Shown: positions 1 to 6,898 of the stretch, piece after piece
How the letters are laid out: every line of letters starts with the position of its first letter
Numbering within the stretch: the stretch's first letter is position 1
Assembly (NCBI RefSeq): GCF_012933655.1
Contig: NZ_JABBJJ010000106.1
Location: forward strand, 1 to 35,375
DNA: 35,375 nucleotides
Direction of reading: 5' to 3'
Source: Pyxidicoccus fallax
Lineage (GTDB): Bacteria > Myxococcota > Myxococcia > Myxococcales > Myxococcaceae
Made by a program: the position numbers and the translations under genes
The notes under the pieces: model-generated
The model's input: only the letters and a program-made list of their open reading frames with translations
The model's database searches: none
Told to the model about the DNA's origin: nothing

Positions 1-539
1 GTCCACGGCACCTTCGAACGCGCCCCCAGCACCACCGCCGCCAGCGCCGGCCCCGCGATGCGCCCCAGGTTGTACTGCGCCGAGTTGAGGCTCATGGCGC
101 TGTGCAAGTCCCTCGGCGGAACCAGCTCCGCGAGCATCGCGGAGAACGCCGGGTTGATGAGCGTGCTCGCGCAGCCGTGGAGGAACGAGACCACGCCCAC
201 CACGGGAACGCTGAGCTGGTGCGTGAAGGCCAGCACCGTCAGCACTCCCGCGAGCAGCAGCTGCGCCACCGTCCCCAGCGCCACGTACGCGCGCCGGTCG
301 AACCGGTCCGCCAGCGCGCCACCCAGCGGCGACAGCACCACCGACGGCAGGTACGTCAGCGCCACGATGCCGCCCGTCCACTCCGCGCGGCCCGTCACCT
401 CCGTCACGTACACGCCCATCGCCACCGTCTCCATCCACGTGCCGATGGTGGAGATGAGTGCACCCATCCAGACAGCGAAGTAGCCGGGATGGTCGAAGGC
501 TCGAAGCGAGGAGAGACGTGGCAGTCGGAGTGCGCGCAC
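1..539 (-). CDS. MFS transporter, N-terminal part (cut by the window start)
   Basis: This is the first ~180 residues of a major facilitator superfamily exporter of the MFS_3/enterobactin-exporter type; the C-terminal half lies beyond base 1. The visible protein has a short basic N-terminus, the segment DHPGYFAVWMGALISTIGTW that opens the first membrane helix, and the loop GGALADRFDRR, the classic MFS motif A between helices 2 and 3. A second signature, NPAFSAMLAELVPPRDL, follows, then NSAQYNLGRIAGPALA; both are typical of this subfamily. I chose the GTG at 539 because AAGGA lies about 8 bases upstream and no in-frame ATG precedes the conserved part. Substrate cannot be told from this half. 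It probably exports a small molecule, drug or siderophore from the inner membrane. Confidence 0.85.
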   Translation of the reverse strand, partial: MRALRLPRLSSLRAFDHPGYFAVWMGALISTIGTWMETVAMGVYVTEVTGRAEWTGGIVALTYLPSVVLSPLGGALADRFDRRAYVALGTVAQLLLAGVLTVLAFTHQLSVPVVGVVSFLHGCASTLINPAFSAMLAELVPPRDLHSAMSLNSAQYNLGRIAGPALAAVVLGARSKVPW

Positions 540-761
540 GGAGAGCTTCCTTGTAGCGCACAGCCCCGTCACGCGCCCTCATGGCTCGCGTCATCATTTG
601 AGCTGCAATGACGCGCCCGTCGGCAGGGCCAGCAGCCAGACTTCACCGTGCGCTGGGAGACACCCCCACGGACGCACCGGCGACGCGAATGTGACGGGGG
701 ATTCGCGTCCCGGCGTCGAGGCTCTCGCGATTCGCTCGGAATACGCGGGCCCGGCGGAACA

Positions 762-785
762 GCGCACCCGTAGTCCAGGGTGCGC
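762..785 (-). terminator. Stem-loop downstream of the CapA-like gene
   Basis: A perfect 8-bp stem (GCGCACCC with GGGTGCGC) and an 8-base loop sit 10 bases after the stop of the leftward CapA-like gene. There is no clear T-run, so it is terminator-like rather than a textbook intrinsic terminator. The rest of 540-795 shows nothing else convincing apart from the upstream region of the MFS gene. Confidence 0.45.
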
Positions 786-795
786 GAAGGTGGTG

Positions 796-2865
796 TTACC
801 GCGCGGAGACGGGGCCCTTGCCCGCGGGCTTCACGGCGCCGTCCTCGGAGATGCGGGCGCCCGTCTCGGGGAAGTCCTCGGCGGTGAGGCCGCGCACGAG
901 CTTGATGACGGCGCCCGTCGGGTCCGGCACGGCGATGCCCTTGTCCACCTGCTTCGTGGGAAGGATGCGGGCCGAGCCGAAGCTGCCGTCGCCGTTCAGC
1001 TCCACCTCCAGCACCATGCCCAGCCCCTGCGCGCCGGACAGGGTGAAGCGGCCGTAGGTGGCGAAGTTGCCCATGGAGTAGGCGATGAGCCGGCCCTTGT
1101 AGAACTCCATGCCGCGCGCCACGTGCGGCCCGTGGCCGAGCACCAGGTGCGCGCCCGCGTCCACCACCGCGCGGGTGAAGGTGCGCAAATCTCCGCGGTC
1201 CTCGCCGAAGAACATCTCGCGGCCCTGCGGCACGTGCAGCGCCTTGCTGCCCTCGGCGCCGCCGTGGAAGGAGACGACGACGAGGTCATGCTCGGCCGCC
1301 GCGGCGCTCACCAGCGCCGTGGCCGTGGCGAGGTTGTTGAGGTGGTTGCACGAGGGCGACGTGTGGAACGCCACCACGCCGATGCGCAGGCCATTGCGCT
1401 CCACGGTGGCCACCGAGCCTGGCGGGCCGCTCCAGGGAATGCCGAGCGCGTCGAGCGTGGCCTCCGTCTCGCGGCGGCACAGCTCGCCGAAGTCACCCGA
1501 GTGGTTGTTCGCCGTGGAGGCCACGTCCACCCCGGCCTCCTTGAGCACCTGCCCGTACGACGTGGGCGAGCGGAACGCGTAGCAGTTGCCCTTCGAGCGG
1601 CACTTCTTGGTTTCGCCGTTGTCGCACAGCGGGCCTTCGAGGTTGATGAAGGTGACGTCCGCGTCCTCCAGTAGCGGGCGCACTCCGGCGATGACGCTCG
1701 CGGGGCCGTCGGGAGGCAGGTGCCCTTCCGGCACGGTGGTGCCGAGCATCACGTCACCCACGGCGCGGAGGCGCACCTTCGCGCCCGGAGGCGGGGGAGG
1801 GCGGTTGCTGGCCTGGGGCGCGCGAGAGAGCTTCTCCTGGAGCGAGACCTGGCCCTGGGCCTGGGCCAGCGCCGTCTCCAGGTCCGGGTGGTCGGGGGCG
1901 AGCTTCTTCACCTCGGTCCACTGGGTGAGCGCGTCCGCCCAGCGGCCCTCGACCTGGTAGGCCCAGCCCAGCTCCCAGCGGCAGTCCACGCGCGAGGGCG
2001 CGGCCTGGACGCAGGCGGACAGCTCGGTGATGGCGGTGCGGGTGTCCTTCGCCTTGAGGGCCTCCATGCCCCGGGCGTAGCTCGCGTCCGCGTCCGCCAC
2101 GGCGGGGGCGTTGGAATTCGAGCGCAGCGCCGTGGCGGCGGCGCGCAGGGCACCGGCACCGGCCCGCGCGGCGGCGCGTCCGAGGTCGGAGATGTCCGGG
2201 GTGCCCTGGGCAGGGGCCGCTGCTTCCGAGGTGGCGGTGACGGGGACAATCGTGGCCTCGGCGCGCGCGTCGTCACGCACGGCGGCCTTCACGGACCCGT
2301 CTCCCGCGAGCACGGCGGCGCTGGCGATGCGGGCCCGCGCGAGGTCCTCGGCCACGGCCTTCACGGACCCATCACCGGCGAGGGTGGCGCCAGCGACGCC
2401 AGGCCGGGCGCCGGCATCCTCTCGCAGCACGGTCCGCACGGCTCCATCACCCGCGATGCTCGTGCCCGCGACGCCAGGCCGCGAGCCGGCATCCTCCCGC
2501 AGCACGGCCCGCACGGCTCCATCGCCCGCGATGCTCGTGCCCGCGACGCCAGGCCGCGAGCCGGCATCCTCTCGCAGCACGGCCCGCACGGCTCCATCGC
2601 CCGCGATGCTCGCGCCCGCAACGGTGGACCGGGCGCCGGCATCCTCCCGGAGCACGGCCCGCACGGACGCGGAGCCCGCGGTGGAGAGCAGCTCGGCGGA
2701 GCGTGCACGCGCGTCGTCACCGAGGGCGGCCTTCACGGACGCGGAGCCCGCGGCGGAGAGCAGCTCGGCGGAGCGGGAAGTGGAGTGGGCGGGGGCGGGC
2801 TCGCGCGCGGGGGAAGCCCCCGGCGTGGTGGCGAGCGCCAGCATGAGGAAGACGGACGAGGCCAT
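796..2865 (-). CDS. CapA/PGA_cap-family metallophosphatase-like protein with N-terminal tandem repeats and TPR
   Basis: A 689-residue exported protein. Residues 1-20 look like a signal peptide. Residues ~32-205 are about seven copies of a ~25-residue repeat (core GDGAVRAVLREDAG). Residues ~262-340 form a TPR-like helical segment. Residues ~363-670 are a PGA_cap domain, the calcineurin-like fold of poly-gamma-glutamate capsule protein CapA. Its metal-site motifs are visible: GDVMLG (370-375), NLEGPL (408-413), TANNHSGDFG (451-460), SFHGGAE (532-538) and GHGPH (577-581). Family members act in capsule polymer assembly, but many CapA-like proteins are uncharacterised and no capBC genes are nearby, so I do not claim a capsule role. 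The repeat-plus-TPR front end is not part of the usual ~350-residue CapA. The ATG at 2865 begins a hydrophobic stretch and fits. Confidence 0.85.
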   Translation of the reverse strand: MASSVFLMLALATTPGASPAREPAPAHSTSRSAELLSAAGSASVKAALGDDARARSAELLSTAGSASVRAVLREDAGARSTVAGASIAGDGAVRAVLREDAGSRPGVAGTSIAGDGAVRAVLREDAGSRPGVAGTSIAGDGAVRTVLREDAGARPGVAGATLAGDGSVKAVAEDLARARIASAAVLAGDGSVKAAVRDDARAEATIVPVTATSEAAAPAQGTPDISDLGRAAARAGAGALRAAATALRSNSNAPAVADADASYARGMEALKAKDTRTAITELSACVQAAPSRVDCRWELGWAYQVEGRWADALTQWTEVKKLAPDHPDLETALAQAQGQVSLQEKLSRAPQASNRPPPPPGAKVRLRAVGDVMLGTTVPEGHLPPDGPASVIAGVRPLLEDADVTFINLEGPLCDNGETKKCRSKGNCYAFRSPTSYGQVLKEAGVDVASTANNHSGDFGELCRRETEATLDALGIPWSGPPGSVATVERNGLRIGVVAFHTSPSCNHLNNLATATALVSAAAAEHDLVVVSFHGGAEGSKALHVPQGREMFFGEDRGDLRTFTRAVVDAGAHLVLGHGPHVARGMEFYKGRLIAYSMGNFATYGRFTLSGAQGLGMVLEVELNGDGSFGSARILPTKQVDKGIAVPDPTGAVIKLVRGLTAEDFPETGARISEDGAVKPAGKGPVSAR
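2253..2772 (-). repeat. 75-bp in-frame tandem repeat inside the CapA-like gene
   Basis: About seven consecutive units occur, each encoding ~25 residues. The central three are nearly identical at DNA level, with the same ATGCTCG boundary at 2456, 2531 and 2606, an exact 75-bp period. Outer units have diverged (AGSASVKAALGDDARAR at the N-terminal end, AGDGSVKAAVRDDARAE at the other). The unit is Ala/Gly/Arg-rich with charged ends. Near-identity of the middle copies suggests recent expansion. Confidence 0.9.
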
Positions 2866-2946
2866 GGCCCGCGCATATTACGGGCCTCCCAGGCGTCCGG
2901 GGGTGATTGGCGTACGCCCGCCCCATCAGGAGACGGGCAGGCGACA

Positions 2947-2981
2947 CACACACCCCTCACGGAAGACGAGCGGGGTGTGTG
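2947..2981 (-). terminator. Stem-loop between doxX-like and CapA-like genes
   Basis: CACACACCCC (2947-2956) pairs perfectly with GGGGTGTGTG (2972-2981) around a 15-base loop. It lies 19 bases past the stop of the leftward DoxX gene and upstream of the CapA-like gene. It could end DoxX transcription or act as an operator for the CapA-like gene. Confidence 0.45.
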
Positions 2982-3000
2982 GCGGCGTGCAACCCGGGCT

Positions 3001-3507
3001 TCAGCCCAGCAGGTCCAGCAGCACCGAGCGGCGACGCTGGCGCGGCAGCAGCCGCAAGCGCCGCAGCTCCTTGCGCTTCGCCTTGCGCTCCAGCGCGCTG
3101 TGCACCGAGAGCTGACCGGGGCCGCGCAGCAGCAGCCCGAGCGCGATGGAGCACAGCGCGATGTTGAACTCGAAGCCACCCTTGGTGTTGTCGAAGCCCT
3201 TGGACCCGTGGACCTTGGCGATGGCGAAGGCCTGCGTGACGAGCACGCCGAGCGCGGCGGGGCGAGTGGCGAAGCCGAGGATGGAGCTCAGGCCCGCGAG
3301 CAGCTCGGTGATGCCGGTGGCCAGCACCAGCGGCTTCGCGGGCTTGAGGCCCAGGGACTCGAAGTAGCCGGCGGTCTGCGCCGTGCCCTCCTTGCGCAGC
3401 TTGCTCACTCCGTGCATCACCATCGAAGACCCGAGTGCCAGACGCGGCGGCACCAGGGCGGCCGCCTTGAGGATGCTCGGTTGCTCGGTCAGCGTCGCCA
3501 CGTTCAT
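3001..3507 (-). CDS. DoxX family membrane protein
   Basis: A 168-residue integral membrane protein of the DoxX/SURF4-like family. Family signatures are visible in order: MHGVSKL (residues 31-37), the YFESLG segment (48-53), GITELLAGLSSILGFATRPAALG (65-87, containing the conserved E and G) and LLRGPGQLSVHSAL near 126-139. The DoxX fold has four membrane helices and these spacings match. The C-terminus carries an extra, very basic tail (roughly 140-163, many R/K) not typical of the family. The start at 3507 is supported by a strong GGAGGAGAGGGA ribosome binding site immediately upstream. Known relatives take part in thiol/redox homeostasis or quinol oxidation, but the specific role here is not inferable. 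It is transcribed divergently from the gene at 3735. Confidence 0.85.
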   Translation of the reverse strand: MNVATLTEQPSILKAAALVPPRLALGSSMVMHGVSKLRKEGTAQTAGYFESLGLKPAKPLVLATGITELLAGLSSILGFATRPAALGVLVTQAFAIAKVHGSKGFDNTKGGFEFNIALCSIALGLLLRGPGQLSVHSALERKAKRKELRRLRLLPRQRRRSVLLDLLG

Positions 3508-3734
3508 TCCCTCTCCTCCTGTGAATGGGGGGCCGGAGCCCAGTCGGGAACCTGGGTACGTTGGGGCCGGCTGCCCCTCATGGCACCTTGAGTCATGCCG
3601 CCCTCACTCGGCCGGCAGGCGTGCCAGCGGCGCATCGTCTCACTCGGCAGTCGGTCCCCATCTCCGCCAGAACCCTACGGGCTGCGTCATGTGCCTCGAC
3701 CTGGACGCCGGTTGGCGCGAGACTCGGCGGCACC

Positions 3735-4490
3735 ATGCTCGTACGCGGGTGTCTGCTCTCCCTGGCGTTGCTGCTCTCCTCTCCGGCCCTGGCGGAGGAC
3801 GGCGTCACCCCCGACGCGGCCCAGGCCACCAACAAGCGCATCGCGGTGGCGCGCGGGAGCACGCCTCCTCCCGGCCCCCCGAAGCGGGCGGAAGTGGTGG
3901 CGTGCACGACCCCGGCGCAGCGGGTTTCAATGGGAGAGAGGAGCGTCGTCATCGTGCGCTGTCCCGAGGACTGCATCGCGCGGCTCGACGGCCGAGGGGG
4001 TCTGCGGCGTGACGACCGGACGTGGGAGTTCACGCACGTGGAGCCCGGACGGCGGCACGTGGAGGCGAGCGGCGGACTCCTCAACCGCAGACTCTTCCGC
4101 GGCCGCGTGGATATTCCGCCGGGCACGAAGGCCACGGTCTACGGCGACTCGAAGGGCAACGTGAAGCTCACGCGGCACAGGAGCCTGGGCGCGGCGAAGA
4201 AAACACGGGAGGAGACAGACAGCCAGCAGGCCTCCCACCTCAACGTGCGCTGCCAGAAGTCCTGCACGGTGTCGCTCGACGGCACGCGCCGGGGCGCGAG
4301 CGGCACGACGAGCGTGCTCCTCACGGACGTGAAGCCCGGGACGCATGAGCTGGGGGTCGTCTTCACAGTTGGGAAGAGCCACCGGCGTGCCACGCTCGAC
4401 GTGCCCGCGCGCAGCGAGATGTTCATCACCGTGTCCGAGAGCGGTGGCGTGCAGGTGACGAACACGAAGGCGCTGGCCAGCACTCCGTAG
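3735..4490 (+). CDS. Exported protein with two PEGA-like modules
   Basis: A 251-residue protein with a clear signal peptide (MLVRGCLLSLALLLSSPALA, cleavage after residue 20). It has two related modules, ~71-147 and ~169-243. Each begins with a Cys pair (RCPEDC at 75-80, RCQKSC at 172-177), followed by a 'xxLDG' turn, a V(E/K)PG turn and a strand-rich tail, as in PEGA surface domains. The Cys pairs suggest one disulfide per module outside the cytoplasm. The reading frame is open upstream to 3525, but the ATG at 3735 directly precedes the signal peptide, so I use it. It converges on the trmN-like gene, 24 bases between stops. Function unknown; probably a periplasmic or surface binding protein. 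Confidence 0.75.
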   Translation: MLVRGCLLSLALLLSSPALAEDGVTPDAAQATNKRIAVARGSTPPPGPPKRAEVVACTTPAQRVSMGERSVVIVRCPEDCIARLDGRGGLRRDDRTWEFTHVEPGRRHVEASGGLLNRRLFRGRVDIPPGTKATVYGDSKGNVKLTRHRSLGAAKKTREETDSQQASHLNVRCQKSCTVSLDGTRRGASGTTSVLLTDVKPGTHELGVVFTVGKSHRRATLDVPARSEMFITVSESGGVQVTNTKALASTP

Positions 4491-4514
4491 GACAGAGACG
4501 AGGAGCCGCTCCCG

Positions 4515-5309
4515 CTACTCCTCTCCCGAAGGCACCCGCTCCGCCAGGGGAGCGTCCATCAACGCGGCCACCTCCGCGGAGTACCCACCCGGGCCCTCAC
4601 CGTGGACGATGAGCGGAGGACGCACGGCGAGCCCCCGGTCCCTGTCCCTCACCGCCTGCACGAGGAAGCGCGTAGCGGCATCCTCCACGCGCGAGTGCAC
4701 GAAGCGCAGCACCGACGGGTACAGCTTCGCCTGGGTGAGCAGCCCCAGCACCTCCGCCACGCGCGCGGCCGGGTACACGAGGCTCACGAGCCCTCCGGGC
4801 ACCAGCGCGTACCGCGCCGCCGCCACCACGTCCCCCGCGACACACGCCACCTCCGACTTGGACACGGCGCGCTCGTCATCCGGGCTGCGCACTCCCGCGT
4901 GGGCCACGCGGAACGGAGGGTTGGACACCACGTGCGAGTACCGTCCTCCGGACACGTGTTCGCGGATGCGCCGCAGGTCTCCCAGCAGCGGCGTCACGCG
5001 GCCCTCGCACCCGTTGAGCGCCACCGCGCGCTCCAGCCGCGCGTACACGGCGGGTTGCAACTCCAGCGCGTCCACCGGCCCCAGGCCGAACTGTTTCACG
5101 AGCAGGAAGGACACCACGCCGCTGCCCGCGCCCAGCTCCAGCATCGGCCCCGGTGCACCCGTTCCCTCCGTCGAGGCGAAGTGCGCCAGCAGCACCGCGT
5201 CCAGCGTGAAGCGGTAGCCGCTCCGCCGCTGCAGCACGCGCACGCCGGCCGTGCCGATGGAGTCGAGCGTCTCGTCCGGGCCGGGCCCGGAAGGCGTGGG
5301 TTCAGACAT
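4515..5309 (-). CDS. tRNA1(Val) (adenine(37)-N6)-methyltransferase-like protein
   Basis: A 264-residue class I SAM-dependent methyltransferase of the TrmN6/YfiC type, which methylates A37 of tRNA1(Val). The N-terminal SGYRFTLDAVLLAHF segment is characteristic of this family. Motif I is ELGAGSGVVS (residues ~58-67), the acidic loop is ALELQP, and the catalytic N6-adenine motif is SNPPFR (NPPF at ~130-133). The length is close to the family norm. I chose the ATG at 5309; an in-frame ATG at 5345 would add 12 residues with no family similarity, and neither has a strong ribosome binding site. The small gene at 5354 ends 44 bases upstream on the same strand, so they may be co-transcribed. A different N6-adenine target (rRNA, protein Gln) is possible. 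Confidence 0.75.
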   Translation of the reverse strand: MSEPTPSGPGPDETLDSIGTAGVRVLQRRSGYRFTLDAVLLAHFASTEGTGAPGPMLELGAGSGVVSFLLVKQFGLGPVDALELQPAVYARLERAVALNGCEGRVTPLLGDLRRIREHVSGGRYSHVVSNPPFRVAHAGVRSPDDERAVSKSEVACVAGDVVAAARYALVPGGLVSLVYPAARVAEVLGLLTQAKLYPSVLRFVHSRVEDAATRFLVQAVRDRDRGLAVRPPLIVHGEGPGGYSAEVAALMDAPLAERVPSGEE

Positions 5310-5353
5310 GGGGCGTGTTTCGCCCCATCTCCACCCCCTTGGCAACCCGCGGC

Positions 5354-5767
5354 TCAGGCCGCGTGGGCCAGCCGCTGCTCACGCCTGCGGAGGATGAGGG
5401 CGTGCGCCGCCTGCTCGGTGGGCACGAAGTCGACCTCCACGCTCCACTTCCCCGTGAAGTACAGCGCCAGGAGGATGGCCTTCGCCATGGCCCGCTGCGC
5501 GAGCCCCAGCCCGACGTAGAGGATGCCGTGGAACCACTCCGCCTTGAGGTTGCGGGAGATGTACTCGCGGCTCTTCGTGTCGATGGTCGAGTCCGACACA
5601 TCCATCACCAGGTAGAAGGGCTGGAGGCTCCCCAACTCCTCGCAGATTTCCACCGAGCGCCGCGCCTCGTCGAAGGAAGTCGGTCCGCTGAAACTCACCA
5701 CCAACACGTCCGACTGCTCCAGCCGTGCCACGTGCGCGCCGAACTTCCACTCCTTCCGAGCCCCCAT
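5354..5767 (-). CDS. Small STAS-like/uncharacterised protein
   Basis: A 137-residue soluble protein with alternating strands and helices: a V-A-x-LEQSDVLVVSFSG strand, an EARRSVEICEEL helix, a PFYLVMDVSDSTID strand and a VEVDFVPTEQAAHALILRRR C-terminal helix. The pattern resembles the STAS/SpoIIAA fold used in anti-sigma antagonists and in small modulators, but no phosphorylatable DSxG motif is evident, so this is only a fold-level guess. The ATG at 5767 has GGGGGA a few bases upstream. A TTG at 5812 would extend it by 15 residues. It lies directly upstream of the trmN-like gene and downstream of an AT-rich intergenic stretch. Confidence 0.6.
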   Translation of the reverse strand: MGARKEWKFGAHVARLEQSDVLVVSFSGPTSFDEARRSVEICEELGSLQPFYLVMDVSDSTIDTKSREYISRNLKAEWFHGILYVGLGLAQRAMAKAILLALYFTGKWSVEVDFVPTEQAAHALILRRREQRLAHAA

Positions 5768-5879
5768 GATGTCCCCCAGGTCCTGGCTCTCCCGTCCAGT
5801 GAGCACAAGCAAGCCATGAATGGGACGTCACGTGAAAGGGGCTCACGACTGAAAGTCCATCCAATCACAAATAAATTAT

Positions 5880-5930
5880 CGGTAAACCCGGCTGAATGAG
5901 ACATGTTTTACGACTCAGTCAGGTTTATCG
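5880..5930. promoter_or_regulatory. Imperfect inverted repeat in an AT-rich intergenic gap
   Basis: Two 16-bp arms, 5880-5895 (CGGTAAACCCGGCTGA) and 5915-5930 (TCAGTCAGGTTTATCG), match at 13 of 16 positions, separated by 19 bases. The surrounding 5860-5930 is the most AT-rich part of the region. It lies after the stop of the leftward methyltransferase (5949) and upstream of the small gene at 5767. It may be a terminator for the first or an operator/promoter for the second. Confidence 0.45.
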
Positions 5931-5948
5931 TGTTCAGGTGACACCGGC

Positions 5949-6740
5949 TCACGCCGCGCGGCATCGCACGAGCGCGAAGAAGCCGGGAATCTTCTCCAGC
6001 TCGCTCCGGGTGCTCATGGGCACGCCGTGGATGATTGTCTTGCCGCAGGCAAGGGTCTCCCACGACTCCGCGGGGAAGTACTTGCGGAACATGCGCTCAT
6101 CGAAGGCCTCCGGCGCGCGGACGCCAGACTCGATGCAGCGCTTGAGCGGCACGGGGATGACGGAGGCCGTCGCGCCGAGCGACTGGAGGTAATCGAGCGG
6201 GCTGCCCTCGTGGGCCGTCTCCAGGAGGAAGAGCACGCCCCGCCGGCCGAGGAGGTCCCGGAGATTGCTCACCAGGCTCGTTCGCTGCGCGTGGCCGAGG
6301 ATGTGGAAGACGCCGCGCACGTAGACGTTGGCTTCGCCCAGCTCGTTCGCGAGCTGGCGTCCCGCGCCGGGCTGGCTCGCTTCGAGGACGCGGTAGGAGA
6401 CGTTGGTGACATCGCGGGACTCCTGGCGTGCCTTCTCGATGGCCCGCGAGGACAGGTCCAGCCCGTGCACCGAGGGGAAATGGGCCGCGAGCGCCCGGCT
6501 GTGGCGCCCGTTGCCGCAGCCCACGTCGAGCACGGGCAGGCTCCGGTCCATGTGCTCGAGCACGCGCTCCAGGGACTGCGACAGCTCGGCCTCGCTGCCA
6601 GCATCCCAGAGCACATCGCCCTCCGCGCCCGTGCGTTGCACGCTGTTCCAGTACCGTTCCCAGGCCTTCGCCGCGTCCCCTGGCGCACGCATCCCGTGCC
6701 ACATGAGTCGGGGGACGAGCAGGAACTTCTGCCAGGACAT
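5949..6740 (-). CDS. Class I SAM-dependent methyltransferase
   Basis: A 263-residue methyltransferase. Motif I VLDVGCGNGRHSRAL lies at residues ~70-84. It is followed by the acidic end of strand 2 (GLDLSSRAI), VYVRGVFHILG in the motif IV position and GVLFLLET in the motif V/VI position. The C-terminal half is family-specific and I cannot name the substrate. The ATG at 6740 is preferred over an upstream in-frame ATG at 6794 because TGGAG sits about 6 bases before it and the upstream 18 residues are low-complexity. It is monocistronic or first in a unit, with an inverted repeat downstream. Possible substrates include small molecules or quinone-like intermediates; unassigned. Confidence 0.8.
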   Translation of the reverse strand: MSWQKFLLVPRLMWHGMRAPGDAAKAWERYWNSVQRTGAEGDVLWDAGSEAELSQSLERVLEHMDRSLPVLDVGCGNGRHSRALAAHFPSVHGLDLSSRAIEKARQESRDVTNVSYRVLEASQPGAGRQLANELGEANVYVRGVFHILGHAQRTSLVSNLRDLLGRRGVLFLLETAHEGSPLDYLQSLGATASVIPVPLKRCIESGVRAPEAFDERMFRKYFPAESWETLACGKTIIHGVPMSTRSELEKIPGFFALVRCRAA

Positions 6741-6866
6741 GAACGGCTCCAGAGGGGTGGGGGAATGGAGCGAGGATAGCAGTCCCCCTGTCACGGCTCA
6801 GCGAGCGCACCTCGAGTGAGACGCGGGGCTCAGGGCTTCGAGTACGGCTCCGACGACTGAGCGAAA

Positions 6867-6892
6867 GGGGGACGGCAGGCCCGCCGTCCCCC
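6867..6892 (-). terminator. Strong intrinsic terminator of the esterase gene
   Basis: A perfect 10-bp stem (GGGGGACGGC at 6867-6876 with GCCGTCCCCC at 6883-6892) and a 6-base loop lie 6 bases past the esterase stop codon. Read on the minus strand, the stem is followed by a short TTT. The rest of 6741-6898 is the leader of the methyltransferase gene. Confidence 0.7.
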
Positions 6893-6898
6893 CAGGCG

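Noticed and set aside
2253-2772. CRISPR-like array
   Set aside because: The repeats are contiguous, in frame and have no spacers.
598-3591. Long plus-strand open frames opposite the CapA-like gene
   Set aside because: They are antisense to a gene with clear domains; the composition (Arg/His/Gly-rich, no domain) is what GC-rich antisense frames give.
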